A stretch of DNA of 64,000 nucleotides. It comes from Parvularculaceae bacterium (GTDB taxonomy: Bacteria > Pseudomonadota > Alphaproteobacteria > Caulobacterales > Parvularculaceae). The notes beneath the pieces were generated by a model. That model saw only the letters and a list, made by a program, of their open reading frames with translations, was not told where the DNA came from and ran no database searches. Positions 1 through 8,744 of this stretch are shown in pieces. The translations under genes were made by a program, and so were the position numbers. The first letter of the stretch is position 1. Each line of letters opens with the position of its first letter. The stretch covers positions 310,001 through 374,000 of the forward strand of contig JANQSJ010000007.1 in assembly GCA_028284065.1 (NCBI GenBank), written 5' to 3'.

Positions 1-690
1 ATCTTCAACACGCTTTGCGACATGGAATGGGACACGCCCGTCGGCCCGGCGCGGGCGATCGGCGGCGACGGGCTCTATCGCGCCGACGCGTTTGTCGAGG
101 TCGGCGGCTTTGATGGCGCGTTCATCTGCGGCGAGGAGCCGGAGCTGTGCTACCGCCTGCGAGGCGCAGGGTGGCTGGTTGAGCGCCTCGACGCCGAGAT
201 GACGCGGCACGACGCGGACATTACGACGTGGTCGGAATGGGCCAAGCGCAATGTGCGCAGCGGCTGGGCGTTCGCCGAAGGCGCTGACCGGATGGGCGGC
301 GGCGAGGAGCGATACAACGTCAAGCAAGCGCGCAGCATCTTCGTCTGGGGGCTCGGCGCGCCCCTCGCCGTCGCGGCGCTGCTGATTTTTGCGCTCGCCG
401 CGCCTTCGCCGCAGCTCACCCTAGGCGCCCAGTCGCTCGCGGCGCTCGGCGTTGCGGCGTTTTTTGCGATGGCGCTCAAAATCGGCTTTCGCCGGCGCGC
501 GGATCGCGGCGACAGCTGGCGGGACTCCCTGCTTTACGGCGCCATGCTGATGCTCGGAAAATTCCCTCAGGCCGCAGGCGCCCTGAAATACTGGCGCAAG
601 CGGCTCAGCGGCGGGCAGGCGACGATAATCGAATACAAGAAGCCCGCTGCGGACGGCGCGGATGCGTCCCGCGGGGCCGGAGGCGCCTGA
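1..690 (+). CDS. Glycosyltransferase family 2, C-terminal part (5' end outside window)
   Basis: The reading frame is open from the first base, so the gene starts upstream; 229 residues are visible. The retained part has the acceptor-side signature of GT2 enzymes: GGDGLYRADAF, then GGFD, then GEEPELCYRLR, in which the acidic pair is the usual catalytic or acceptor motif. Two hydrophobic segments follow at roughly residues 118-137 and 145-160, then a basic tail, so it is a membrane-anchored transferase acting on the cytoplasmic face. The stop overlaps the next start (TGATG), which indicates translational coupling in a four-gene glycan operon. The sugar donor cannot be told from sequence. Confidence 0.85.
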   Translation: MFNTLCDMEWDTPVGPARAIGGDGLYRADAFVEVGGFDGAFICGEEPELCYRLRGAGWLVERLDAEMTRHDADITTWSEWAKRNVRSGWAFAEGADRMGGGEERYNVKQARSIFVWGLGAPLAVAALLIFALAAPSPQLTLGAQSLAALGVAAFFAMALKIGFRRRADRGDSWRDSLLYGAMLMLGKFPQAAGALKYWRKRLSGGQATIIEYKKPAADGADASRGAGGA

Positions 691-1835
691 TGCGGATCGC
701 CTTCCTCGGGTGCGGCTACGTGGCGAACATGTACCGTCTGTCGCTCGCCCTCCACCCCGAGCTTCAGCTTGTCGGCTGCTTCGATCTGGAGCGCTCGCGC
801 ATGGAGACGATGGCGGGGGCGACCGGCGCGCGCGCCTATGCCGGGTTCGATGACTTTCTGAACGGCGACTTCGACATCGCCCTCAATCTCACAAACCCTC
901 GCGCCCATTTCGACACGACGCGCGCTCTGCTCGAAGCCGGCAAACATGTCTATACGGAGAAACCGCTCGCCCTTGATTTCTGCGAGGCGGCGGCGCTTGT
1001 CGACCTGGCGAAGGCGAAGAACCTTCTTTTGACATCGGCGCCCTGCACGCTTTTCAGCCCGACCGCGCAGACTCTCTGGCGGGCGGTGCGCGAGCGCGCC
1101 GTGGGGGACGTGCGCCTCGCCTATGCGGAAATGGATGACGGCATGGTCCCGCGCGCGCCGGTCGCTAAATGGATCAACGAGCTGGGCGTCGCCTGGCCGT
1201 ACGTGGACGAGTTCGAGACGGGCTGCACGATCGAGCACGCAGGATATGTTCTCACCTGGATGTGCGCGTTCTTCGGGCCTGCGGCCAGCATTTCGGGTTT
1301 TTCCGACACGCTGCTCACGGACAAGGTCCCGGGCGAGCGCATCCGGGAAGCGCCCGATTTTTCCGTCGCGTGCGTTAAGTTCGCCGGCGGGCCCGTCCTT
1401 AGAATGACCAACGGGCTCTACGCGCCGCACGACCATCGCCTGCGGCTTTTCGCCGACGAGGGCGTCCTCACGGTAGACGATCCGCGCAGCGATCATTCGC
1501 CGGTCTTTGCGCAACGCTACCGCACGGTTCGCCGCAAACGCTTCCTGAGCCCGCTGAAACGCAAATTGCCGTTCGCGACGTCGCGGACGCGCCTGGCGCA
1601 GTACAGGGGCTCCCAGTCGCGCGACTTCTGCCGTGGGGTCGCCGACATGGCCGCGGCGATCGCGTCCGGCGGAACGCCGCTGATGGACGCGGACTTTGCG
1701 CTTCATGTGTGCGAAGCCACCCTCGCCTGCCACAACGCCCTGCACCCCGGCGCGAAAGCGCTCGCCGAGAACGACGTATTTCGCGCGCCCTATACGCCGA
1801 CATCCCGTTTCGCTCCGATTTCTCCTCGCGACTGA
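690..1835 (+). CDS. Gfo/Idh/MocA family NAD(P)-dependent oxidoreductase
   Basis: This 381-residue protein opens with a Rossmann dinucleotide-binding loop (LGCGYVA, G7 and G9). It has the family EKP motif at residues 90-92 (TEKPLAL), where the lysine takes part in catalysis. The C-terminal half fits the usual alpha/beta substrate domain. The family oxidises or reduces sugar carbons, often on UDP-sugars, and in glycan loci is commonly part of amino-sugar or uronate pathways. It overlaps the preceding glycosyltransferase by one base and is followed 15 bp later by an SDR epimerase. The specific substrate is unknown. A WbpB-like role in a diamino-uronate pathway is possible given the WbpE-like enzyme at 23192, but is unproven. 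Confidence 0.85.
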   Translation: MRIAFLGCGYVANMYRLSLALHPELQLVGCFDLERSRMETMAGATGARAYAGFDDFLNGDFDIALNLTNPRAHFDTTRALLEAGKHVYTEKPLALDFCEAAALVDLAKAKNLLLTSAPCTLFSPTAQTLWRAVRERAVGDVRLAYAEMDDGMVPRAPVAKWINELGVAWPYVDEFETGCTIEHAGYVLTWMCAFFGPAASISGFSDTLLTDKVPGERIREAPDFSVACVKFAGGPVLRMTNGLYAPHDHRLRLFADEGVLTVDDPRSDHSPVFAQRYRTVRRKRFLSPLKRKLPFATSRTRLAQYRGSQSRDFCRGVADMAAAIASGGTPLMDADFALHVCEATLACHNALHPGAKALAENDVFRAPYTPTSRFAPISPRD

Positions 1836-1850
1836 GGCGCAGGGCCCTGA

Positions 1851-2945
1851 ATGACGCACGCTGATACGCATACGCACAACGCCGAACGACGCATTGTCGT
1901 CACCGGCGCAGCGGGTTTCATCGGACGACGCGTCGTCGCGGCGCGCCTGGACAATGGCGATGAGGTGGCGGCCATCGTGCGGCCGGGCGGCGCTGCGGAC
2001 ATGGACGCCGGCGCGAGACGCATCGAAGCGGACCTTTCCGAACCGTCGCTAAGCGACGCCGCGTTGGACGCGATCGGGTCCGCGGACACAGTCATCCATC
2101 TGGCGGGCCGCATGACCGGCGACGATCGCGACCACGAAAAGGACACCGTCGCGCCTACAAGGCGTGTGATGGAGGCGATCGCCGCGTCGCGCGGCGGAAG
2201 TGGCGCGGCCTCGCCCGGCGCCCCTCCGGACCTCGTGCTTGTCAGCTCCCTCAGCGTCTATGGCTATGCGTCGCTGCCGGACGACGGGCCGCTCGACGAG
2301 CTGACGCCGCTTGAGCCCGATCCGCAATTCCGCGACGCCTATGCGCGCGCAAAGCTCGCACAGGAGGCGCTTGCAAGGCGCGCCGCGCAGGAGATGGGAC
2401 TGCGGGTCCGGGTGGTCCGGCCCGGCGCCGTCGTCTCGGACAGCCGTCTGTGGACGGCGCGCCTCGGCGTTAGGGCCGCCGGTCGCCTCTTTCGTATTGG
2501 AGATCCGATCGCACCCATCATTCATGTCGACGAATGCGCCGCCGCCATCTGCGCCGCGGCGCAAACGCCGATCGACCGCAATGACATATTGTGCGAGCCG
2601 GCCGAAACCGGGCGCACAGGCGCCTTCGACGTCGTCAACCTCATCGGCGATTCGCCCCCGCGCGTGTCGACCCATATCGAGAAGTTGGCGGAAACCGATG
2701 AAGCCCCGACGTCAGTCGTCAAAATCCCCTGGCGGATCGCGAAAGTCGCCGGCCAGGCCGGCGCGCTCATAGCCCTCATCGCGCCGGGGATCGCCGCGCG
2801 GCTGCCGTCGCTGGCGCGCGCGGAAGCGCTGCACGCGCGCTTCAAGCCGCTGCAATACCACAATCACCGAATGCGCAGCCGACTCATCGGACATTCCCCG
2901 CCCGAAGATGCGAAATCGGCGCAGGAGACCATGTCCGTATCATGA
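1851..2945 (+). CDS. NAD-dependent epimerase/dehydratase (extended SDR)
   Basis: A 364-residue extended short-chain dehydrogenase. The nucleotide-binding motif TGAAGFIG is at residues 18-25, and the catalytic YxxxK (YARAK) at 164-168 is preceded by the Ser of the VSSLSVYG strand. Members convert nucleotide sugars by epimerisation, dehydration or reduction. The first 13 residues are His/Thr-rich and probably disordered; the ATG is preceded directly by a TGA with only a weak Shine-Dalgarno. The stop overlaps the next ATG (ATGA), so it is coupled to the GT4 downstream. The N-terminal half looks canonical, while the C-terminal third is less conserved, so the substrate is not assignable. Confidence 0.85.
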   Translation: MTHADTHTHNAERRIVVTGAAGFIGRRVVAARLDNGDEVAAIVRPGGAADMDAGARRIEADLSEPSLSDAALDAIGSADTVIHLAGRMTGDDRDHEKDTVAPTRRVMEAIAASRGGSGAASPGAPPDLVLVSSLSVYGYASLPDDGPLDELTPLEPDPQFRDAYARAKLAQEALARRAAQEMGLRVRVVRPGAVVSDSRLWTARLGVRAAGRLFRIGDPIAPIIHVDECAAAICAAAQTPIDRNDILCEPAETGRTGAFDVVNLIGDSPPRVSTHIEKLAETDEAPTSVVKIPWRIAKVAGQAGALIALIAPGIAARLPSLARAEALHARFKPLQYHNHRMRSRLIGHSPPEDAKSAQETMSVS

Positions 2946-4225
2946 GCGATTCCAACGCGCCCGCCGCAAATGCGCCCCTCGGCCCGGTCGCCTATCTGAC
3001 CGGCCAGTATCCGCGCGCCACCGACACCTTCATTCAACGCGAAGTCGCCGCGCTGCGCGCGCACGGCGTCGACATTAAAACCTACACAATCCGCAAGACC
3101 GACGCGACGCACCATGTGGGGCCGGAGCAAAAAGCGGAGTACGCAGCGACCTTCGCGGTTCTGGAGGCGGCGAGAAATCCGCTGACCGCGGCGCGCGCCC
3201 ATGGGTCGCTCTTGCGCCATTCGCCGAAGGCGTATCTGCGCGCGCTTGCGCTTGCGGCGAAGACATCGTCGCCGGGCGTCCTCGCCAGCCTGACCCAGTG
3301 CGCCTACTTCCTTGAGGCGGGCGTCCTCGCCCGCGAGCTAAAGAAGAACAAGACCGCCCATCTGCACAATCATTTCGCCAATTCGAGCTGCTCGGTCGCG
3401 ATGCTGGCGAGCGCGCTCGCGGACGTTTCCTTCAGCTTCACGATGCACGGGCCCGCAATCTTCTTTGAACCCCGTAAATGGCGGATCGACGAAAAGATCG
3501 CCCGCGCCGCCTTCGTCTCATGCATCAGCAATTTCTGCCGCAGCCAGGGCATGATTTTCGCCGACCCTCAGCATTGGGATAAGATGCATATCGTGCATTG
3601 CGGCGTAACGCCCGCCCGGTACGCCGCGGCGCGCGATGCGAGGCCCGACGGACCGACGCGCCTCGCGACGGTCTTGCGCCTCGACCCCATCAAGGGCGTT
3701 CGTGTGCTGATCGACGCGCTGGCGGCGCTCTCCGATAGCGGACGAGATCTTGAGGCGGTCATCATCGGCGACGGCCCCTTGCGCGCCGAACTGGAGGCGG
3801 AGGCCGCCGATCGCGGCCTTGGGGACGCGATCCGGTTCGCAGGGTATTTGTCGCAGGACGCCGTGGCCGAAGAGCTGCGGCGCGCCGACATTTTCGTGTT
3901 GCCGAGTTTCGCCGAAGGCGTGCCCGTCGTGCTGATGGAGGCGATGGCGAGCGGACTGCCGGTCGTCGCAACGCAAGTCGGCGGCGTCAGCGAACTCGTC
4001 GACCATCAGGAATCCGGATTGCTCACGCCGCCGGGCGACATCGCTGCGCTCATTGACGCCCTCGCCCGCCTTATCGACGATCCCGCCCTGCGCGCGCAGT
4101 ACGGCGCGCACGGACGACAGGTCGTTGAACGCGCCTTCGACGTCGACAAGGAGGCGCTCAAACTGAAGCGGCTGATTGCGGCGAGCATTGAACGGCGGAC
4201 ATCGCCGGCCGGCGACGGCGCCTGA
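2942..4225 (+). CDS. Glycosyltransferase family 4
   Basis: A 427-residue GT-B fold retaining glycosyltransferase. The N-terminal acceptor domain begins with AYLTGQYPRATDTFI, a typical opening for this group. The donor-binding half carries VLRLDPIKG, then IIGDGPLR, and the EX7E motif (E325 and E333 in EGVPVVLMEAM), which contacts the nucleotide sugar. It overlaps the epimerase stop by four bases and ends the plus-strand operon. The next gene is convergent with only 11 bp between them. It is a cytoplasmic or peripheral enzyme extending a polysaccharide or O-antigen-like chain; the linkage cannot be predicted. Confidence 0.9.
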   Translation: MSDSNAPAANAPLGPVAYLTGQYPRATDTFIQREVAALRAHGVDIKTYTIRKTDATHHVGPEQKAEYAATFAVLEAARNPLTAARAHGSLLRHSPKAYLRALALAAKTSSPGVLASLTQCAYFLEAGVLARELKKNKTAHLHNHFANSSCSVAMLASALADVSFSFTMHGPAIFFEPRKWRIDEKIARAAFVSCISNFCRSQGMIFADPQHWDKMHIVHCGVTPARYAAARDARPDGPTRLATVLRLDPIKGVRVLIDALAALSDSGRDLEAVIIGDGPLRAELEAEAADRGLGDAIRFAGYLSQDAVAEELRRADIFVLPSFAEGVPVVLMEAMASGLPVVATQVGGVSELVDHQESGLLTPPGDIAALIDALARLIDDPALRAQYGAHGRQVVERAFDVDKEALKLKRLIAASIERRTSPAGDGA

Positions 4226-4236
4226 CGCCCGCTCCG

Positions 4237-5853
4237 CTATTCGGCGGCGGCTTTGACCTGCTCTTGAACGGCCTCGACTGCGCGAGCCTTGACCGGCGTC
4301 AGTCGCAACGCCCCGTCCTCAATCTTGCCATAGCGCAGCCCCGCAAGGTCGCGGAAGAAGTCCTGCGGGTGCCGCCACGGCCATTCGCCCTGCTTCGGCA
4401 GAATGGCCTCTGCGCGCTTCACATAGCCGGAGGAGAAATCGAGGAACGGCTCGCGCGGCATGGACGGGTCGTCATTGACGGGCGTCGCGACGCTCTTTCC
4501 GACGGCCTTCATGCGGTTCAGCAGCCGGCAGGTGAAATCGCTAACGAGATCAGCGCGTAACGTCCACGAAGCATTGGTGTACCCAAAGACGCTGACAAGG
4601 TTCGGCACGTCCTCGAACATGAGGCCCTTATAGGTCAGCTTGTCGCCGAAATTGATCCGCTCGCCATCCACATGGACGCTAGCGCCGCCGAGCGCCTCCA
4701 GGATGAGCCCCGTCGCCGTCACGATAATGTCCGCCTCCAGAAGGTCGCCGGACTTCAGGCGTATTCCGCCCGCCTCGAACCGCTCGATAGTGTCGGTGAC
4801 GACCGACGCCTTGCCGGAGTTGATCGCCTCATAAAGGTCGTCGTCCGGCACCAGGCAGACGCGCTGGTCCCAGGGATTATAGGTCGGCGCGAAGTGCTTT
4901 TCGATGTCGTAGTCGGGTCCGAGCTTTTCGCGCGCCTGGTCCATCAGCCGCTTGCGCGAACCTTTCGGCGTGGCGCGGGTGAACTTGAACATCAATTGCT
5001 GGAAGACAATGCGCTGCCACCGCATGATCGGATAGACGGCGCTCGGCGGCAGGAAGCCGCCAAGGAACTTCGCGATCGGGCTCGTGCCGGGCATCGCGAA
5101 CATATAGGTCGGCGAACGCTGCAGCATGGTGATGTGCGCGGCGTCGTCCGCCATTGACGGAATAAGCGTCACCGCCGTCGCGCCGGAGCCGATGACGACG
5201 ACTTTCTTGCCCTTGTAGTCGAGGTCTTCCGGCCAGTCCTGGGGATGGACGATGTCGCCCTTGAAATCCCCGACCCCTTCGAACTCAGGCGTATACCCTT
5301 CCGCATACCGATAATATCCGGAACAGTTCCAGACGAAATCGCAGGTAAAGCGCTTCACGTCCGCGCCCTCGCCCGCCGTCACCGTCCAGCGCGCGTCTTC
5401 CGACGACCAGGAAAAATCGGTCACCCAGTGATTGAAGCGGATCCTGTCCGTGATGCCGAACGCCTTCGCCGTGCGGATGACATAGTCCTTGATTGAGGGA
5501 CCGTCAGCGATCGCCTTCGCCTCCGTCCACGGAAAAAACCGATAGCCGAGGGTGAACATGTCGCTGTCGGAGCGCACGCCGGGATATTTGAAAAGATCCC
5601 AGGTGCCGCCCATGTCCGCGCGTCCTTCGAGTATCGCATAGGACTTGTCCGGACAGTTTTTCTGAAGGTGATAGGCGGCGCCAACGCCCGACAGCCCCGC
5701 CCCGATGATCAGGACGTCGAAATGCGGCGTCTCGCCCGCCGCCTCAAGGGGCGCAAGCGCCGCCGGCCGCGGGTCGGAGGGCGCGGCGTGTGGTTCCGCG
5801 GAATTCATATCAGGGGAGGTCGCATCAGAGGAGGTCATATCAGAGGAGGTCAT
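4237..5853 (-). CDS. Flavin-containing monooxygenase, Baeyer-Villiger type
   Basis: A 538-residue FAD/NADPH oxygenase. The FAD motif GAGLSG is at residues 51-56, and a second nucleotide-binding GSGATA at 222-227 serves NADPH. Between them, residues 197-208 match the Baeyer-Villiger fingerprint FxGxxxHxxxWP (FKGDIVHPQDWP), so conversion of ketones to esters or lactones is likely. The N-terminus is a low-complexity tail made by a 15-bp tandem repeat (MTSSD, MTSSD, ATSPD). Translation could start at the first or second repeat Met, or at M16; the upstream AAGGAG at 5865-5870 favours the first. It is divergent from an MFS transporter with a palindromic operator between them, suggesting a shared repressor. 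Confidence 0.88.
   Translation of the reverse strand: MTSSDMTSSDATSPDMNSAEPHAAPSDPRPAALAPLEAAGETPHFDVLIIGAGLSGVGAAYHLQKNCPDKSYAILEGRADMGGTWDLFKYPGVRSDSDMFTLGYRFFPWTEAKAIADGPSIKDYVIRTAKAFGITDRIRFNHWVTDFSWSSEDARWTVTAGEGADVKRFTCDFVWNCSGYYRYAEGYTPEFEGVGDFKGDIVHPQDWPEDLDYKGKKVVVIGSGATAVTLIPSMADDAAHITMLQRSPTYMFAMPGTSPIAKFLGGFLPPSAVYPIMRWQRIVFQQLMFKFTRATPKGSRKRLMDQAREKLGPDYDIEKHFAPTYNPWDQRVCLVPDDDLYEAINSGKASVVTDTIERFEAGGIRLKSGDLLEADIIVTATGLILEALGGASVHVDGERINFGDKLTYKGLMFEDVPNLVSVFGYTNASWTLRADLVSDFTCRLLNRMKAVGKSVATPVNDDPSMPREPFLDFSSGYVKRAEAILPKQGEWPWRHPQDFFRDLAGLRYGKIEDGALRLTPVKARAVEAVQEQVKAAAE
5809..5853 (-). repeat. 15-bp tandem repeat x3 at the start of the monooxygenase gene
   Basis: Three consecutive 15-bp units encode MTSSD, MTSSD and ATSPD. 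Units 1 and 2 are identical; unit 3 differs at three bases. Two of the units begin with ATG, giving alternative in-frame starts. In the mRNA each unit contains ACCTCC, the same sequence as the anti-Shine-Dalgarno tail of 16S rRNA, so it could pair with this gene's own AAGGAG site 11 nt upstream of the first ATG. Confidence 0.9.
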
Positions 5854-5961
5854 GGGCTTTGGCTCTCCTTAAATCCCGTGCGGCGCAATGCGCGTCTAAG
5901 CGAAATTCCCGCAGCGGCGGTTCAATTCGCTCAGCCGCGGCGTCCATAGCGTCGACAATAA

Positions 5962-5981
5962 GGTAAACCCATCAGTTTACC
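5962..5981. promoter_or_regulatory. Palindromic operator between monooxygenase and MFS genes
   Basis: A perfect 7-bp inverted repeat, GGTAAAC and GTTTACC, is separated by 6 bp (20 bp overall). It lies in the 255-bp divergent intergenic region, 109 bp from the monooxygenase start and 128 bp from the MFS start. Size and symmetry fit a TetR- or MarR-family dimer site. No regulator gene is next to it in the window. The base composition around it is locally AT-rich, consistent with promoters. Confidence 0.5.
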
Positions 5982-6108
5982 GTAATGCAAACCTACCTTG
6001 CGGCCCGCGCCGCGGTCAAACCGCGCGGGGGCCCAATGGCGCCTTTGACGGACGGTCGGCGCGGCGTAATCGGAAGTTTGTTCTTCGCCCCATCGAAATG
6101 GTCACGGC

Positions 6109-7422
6109 ATGGCGTTCGCGCCCTCAATCGGCGTCTTCAGGTATCCGGCCTATCTGAGATACTGGGTGCAGCGGCAGCTCATGAGCTCCTCGCGGCAGAT
6201 GGCCACCGTCGCCATCGGCTGGCAGGCCTATGAGATCGCCCGCGCAACGCGGACAATCGAAGAGTCGGCGCTCATTCTCGGCCTTATCGGGCTCACCATG
6301 TTCGCGCCGGTGCTGCTCCTTTCGCTCGTCGGCGGCCAGGCGGCCGACAGGTTCGACCGAAAGGCGATCCTGATCGTCACCCACCTCGTGAAGGCGGCGG
6401 GCCTCGGGATACTCTTCCTTGCGGCGCTGGCGCCTGGCGAACCGCCCCTTTGGACCCTGTTCGTGATTTCGGGCCTCCTGGGGTGCGTCAACGCCTTTAT
6501 GCCGGCGGCGTCGAACGCGCTCTATCCAACGCTCGTGCCGCGCGAACTCCTGCCGACGGCGATCGGCTGGAACTCCCTCGGCTACCAGACCTCGGCGGTC
6601 GCGGGCCCGGCGATCGGCGGGTTCCTCTATCTTGCGGGCGCGCAGGCGGTTTACGGCGTTGCCGCAGCGATGACCCTCCTCGCGGTCGTCGTCATTCTCA
6701 TGATGAAGACGCCACGCCATGAGCCGGCGAAGAACGCCCGCGGCCTCGCCATGATGCGCGAGGGCCTCGCCTATGTGCGCGACAACAGGCTCGTCCTGGG
6801 GGCGATATCGCTCGACCTTGTCGTCGTCTTCTTTGGCGGCGCGGTGGCGCTTCTGCCGGTGTTCGCGAAGGACATTCTCGGCGTCGGCGCAGGCGGGCTC
6901 GGGCTGTTGCGGGCCGCCCCGGCGGCGGGGGCGGTCATCGTCGCGGCTGCGCTTGCCGCCGCGCCCCTGAAACGCCGGGTCGGCAGGTGGATGTTCGGCG
7001 CAATTGCGGTCTACGGGCTCTCCATGCTCGCCTTCGGCCTCTCGACCATGTTCTGGCTGTCGATGCTGGCGTTAGCGATCAGCGGCGCGGCGGACATGAT
7101 CTCCGTCTATGTGCGCCAGTCGCTGATTCAGCTCTCGACGCCTGACTACATGAAGGGCCGCGTCGCGTCGGTCTCTTTCATTTTCATTTCCGCGTCGAAC
7201 GAACTCGGCGAGTTCGAATCCGGCGTCGCCGCGCGGTTTCTCGGCCCCGTCGGCGCAGTGCTTCTCGGCGGCGGCGTCGCCCTCACCGCAGCGGGCCTCT
7301 GGACGCGCGTCTTTTCCGAGCTCTGGCGCGCCGACGAAATCGAGCGTACCGAAGAGATCTACGCCTCAAGACCTACCCGAAAGCGGGCTTCGGCCGTCGA
7401 CAAACCACAAGCTGCGGGCTGA
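6109..7422 (+). CDS. MFS transporter, DHA3/EntS-like exporter
   Basis: A 437-residue polytopic protein with about twelve hydrophobic segments. The N-terminal half contains the MFS loop 2-3 motif GGQAADRFDRKAI, which is the signature of drug:H+ antiporter-type carriers. The opening RYPAYLRYWVQRQLMSSSRQM is typical of the enterobactin-exporter-like (MFS_3) group. It probably exports a small organic molecule across the inner membrane. It is divergent from the Baeyer-Villiger monooxygenase and may be co-controlled with it through the palindrome at 5962-5981. An outer-membrane protein gene follows 26 bp later. The substrate is unknown. Confidence 0.85.
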   Translation: MAFAPSIGVFRYPAYLRYWVQRQLMSSSRQMATVAIGWQAYEIARATRTIEESALILGLIGLTMFAPVLLLSLVGGQAADRFDRKAILIVTHLVKAAGLGILFLAALAPGEPPLWTLFVISGLLGCVNAFMPAASNALYPTLVPRELLPTAIGWNSLGYQTSAVAGPAIGGFLYLAGAQAVYGVAAAMTLLAVVVILMMKTPRHEPAKNARGLAMMREGLAYVRDNRLVLGAISLDLVVVFFGGAVALLPVFAKDILGVGAGGLGLLRAAPAAGAVIVAAALAAAPLKRRVGRWMFGAIAVYGLSMLAFGLSTMFWLSMLALAISGAADMISVYVRQSLIQLSTPDYMKGRVASVSFIFISASNELGEFESGVAARFLGPVGAVLLGGGVALTAAGLWTRVFSELWRADEIERTEEIYASRPTRKRASAVDKPQAAG

Positions 7423-7448
7423 AGCGTCCGCCGCCACGCCGGCCCCGC

Positions 7449-8618
7449 ATGACGAAAGCCGTAGATATGCGCCGATCCGCCATCGTCGCCATGGCCGCCG
7501 CGCTGGCCTCCGCCGACGCGCATGCCGCTCAGCACGGCGATCAGCCGCATACCGGCGATGCGGTGTTGGGCGGCAAAGAACATCGCGCCGGACACGGCCG
7601 CCATATGTCGATGGAGGCGGTCGACTCCGCCCCAATAGGGCTGATGGGCGATCACCTCATGCACAAGGGGCGTTTCGCCCTGTCCTTTAGGTCAATGCGC
7701 ATGTCGATGGAGGGCAACCGGATCGGTACGGACGAGGCGACGCCGGAGGAGATCGTCACCACCGTCCCGAACCGATTCTTCGGCGCGCCCATGCAGCCGC
7801 CCACCTTGCGCGTCGTCCCGACCGAGATGGACATGGACATGCTGATGATCGGCGCCATCTACGCGCCGACCGACTGGCTGACCCTTATGGCGATGGCCAA
7901 TATCGTCCGCAAAGAGATGGACCACATCACGTTTCAGGGGCCGATGGGAACGAACCGGCTCGGAACCTTCACGACGGCGTCCTCCGGGTTCGGCGACACC
8001 AGGCTGGCGGGCCTTGTGCGGCTCCTGCGGTCCGAGACCGGCGGCGTCAGTCACAACGCCCACCTCAATCTCGGGCTCAGCCTGCCCACCGGTTCGATCA
8101 CCGAAACCGACCGTATCCTGACGCCCACCGGCGCGACGCCGTCGCCGCGACTGCCCTATCCGATGCAGCTCGGCTCCGGCACGGTCGATTTCGAACCGGG
8201 CGCGACCTATACGGGCCGGTCCGGCGCGATCGCGTGGGGCGCGCAGTATCGCGCGACGCTCCGTTCCGGGACGAATGACGAGGGCTACGCCCTCGGCGAC
8301 GCCCACGAGGCGACCGCCTGGGGGCAATACGGTCCCGCGCCCTGGGTGGCGTTCTCGGTGCGCGGCCGCTTCCGCGCGCAGGCCCCCATTGACGGGATCG
8401 ACCCGACCATCGTCGCGCCGGCGCAGACCGCAGACCCTGACTTCCAGGGCGGCGATCGCTTCGATGTCGGCGTCGGGGTCAACTTCGTCGGCCGGGCGGG
8501 CGCCATCAAGGGCCACCGGCTGGGGGTCGAGGCCTTGCTCCCGACCTATCAGGATCTCAACGGCCCGCAGTTGGAAACCGACTGGACGCTGACCCTCGGC
8601 TGGCGGAAAACGTTCTGA
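7449..8618 (+). CDS. Met/His-rich outer-membrane barrel protein, transporter-like
   Basis: A 389-residue protein with a signal peptide; ATG at 7449 or an equally plausible ATG at 7467, starting MRRSAIVAM, with cleavage near ADAHA. The mature N-terminus is rich in His and Met (HGDQPH, GKEHRAGHGRHMSMEA, later RMSMEG and EMDMDMLM), a composition seen in metal-handling periplasmic or outer-membrane proteins. Alternating hydrophobic stretches and a C-terminal aromatic residue (LTLGWRKTF) indicate a beta-barrel of the phenol-degradation (MetA_deg-like) transporter group. It follows the MFS gene by 26 bp and may be co-transcribed. A role in copper or other metal homeostasis is inference from composition only. 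Confidence 0.65.
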   Translation: MTKAVDMRRSAIVAMAAALASADAHAAQHGDQPHTGDAVLGGKEHRAGHGRHMSMEAVDSAPIGLMGDHLMHKGRFALSFRSMRMSMEGNRIGTDEATPEEIVTTVPNRFFGAPMQPPTLRVVPTEMDMDMLMIGAIYAPTDWLTLMAMANIVRKEMDHITFQGPMGTNRLGTFTTASSGFGDTRLAGLVRLLRSETGGVSHNAHLNLGLSLPTGSITETDRILTPTGATPSPRLPYPMQLGSGTVDFEPGATYTGRSGAIAWGAQYRATLRSGTNDEGYALGDAHEATAWGQYGPAPWVAFSVRGRFRAQAPIDGIDPTIVAPAQTADPDFQGGDRFDVGVGVNFVGRAGAIKGHRLGVEALLPTYQDLNGPQLETDWTLTLGWRKTF

Positions 8619-8631
8619 CCGAAGCAATGCG

Positions 8632-8662
8632 GCGGCGGTCCGATTGACCATTGGACCGCCGC
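8632..8662 (+). terminator. Strong hairpin after the outer-membrane protein gene
   Basis: A perfect 10-bp stem (GCGGCGGTCC with GGACCGCCGC) around an 11-nt loop begins 13 bp after the stop at 8618. There is no T-tract after it, so it may be a Rho-assisted terminator, an mRNA 3' stabiliser or an attenuator ahead of the solute-binding protein gene. Confidence 0.5.
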
Positions 8663-8744
8663 AAGCCGCCGACGAGATTGCGCTTTGGCGCCGCATCGGG
8701 ATAACGCCAAGGAATGCCCGTCGCAGCAATTGGAGACGCCCGCC

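Noticed and set aside
567..1877. Long antisense open frame opposite the oxidoreductase gene (436 codons)
   Set aside because: High-GC shadow: Arg/His/Ala-rich translation without domains, fully overlapping well-supported genes.
1851..2945. The SDR epimerase as the missing rfbD
   Set aside because: It is longer (364 residues), in a separate operon 25 kb away and lacks the recognisable RmlD pattern.
5809..5853. Possible CRISPR-like or larger satellite array
   Set aside because: Only three 15-bp in-frame coding units; no spacers. No CRISPR array or cas gene seen anywhere in the window.
8685..8744. Upstream extension of the solute-binding protein from TTG 8685
   Set aside because: It would place a polar stretch before the signal peptide, while ATG 8745 has a proper Shine-Dalgarno.
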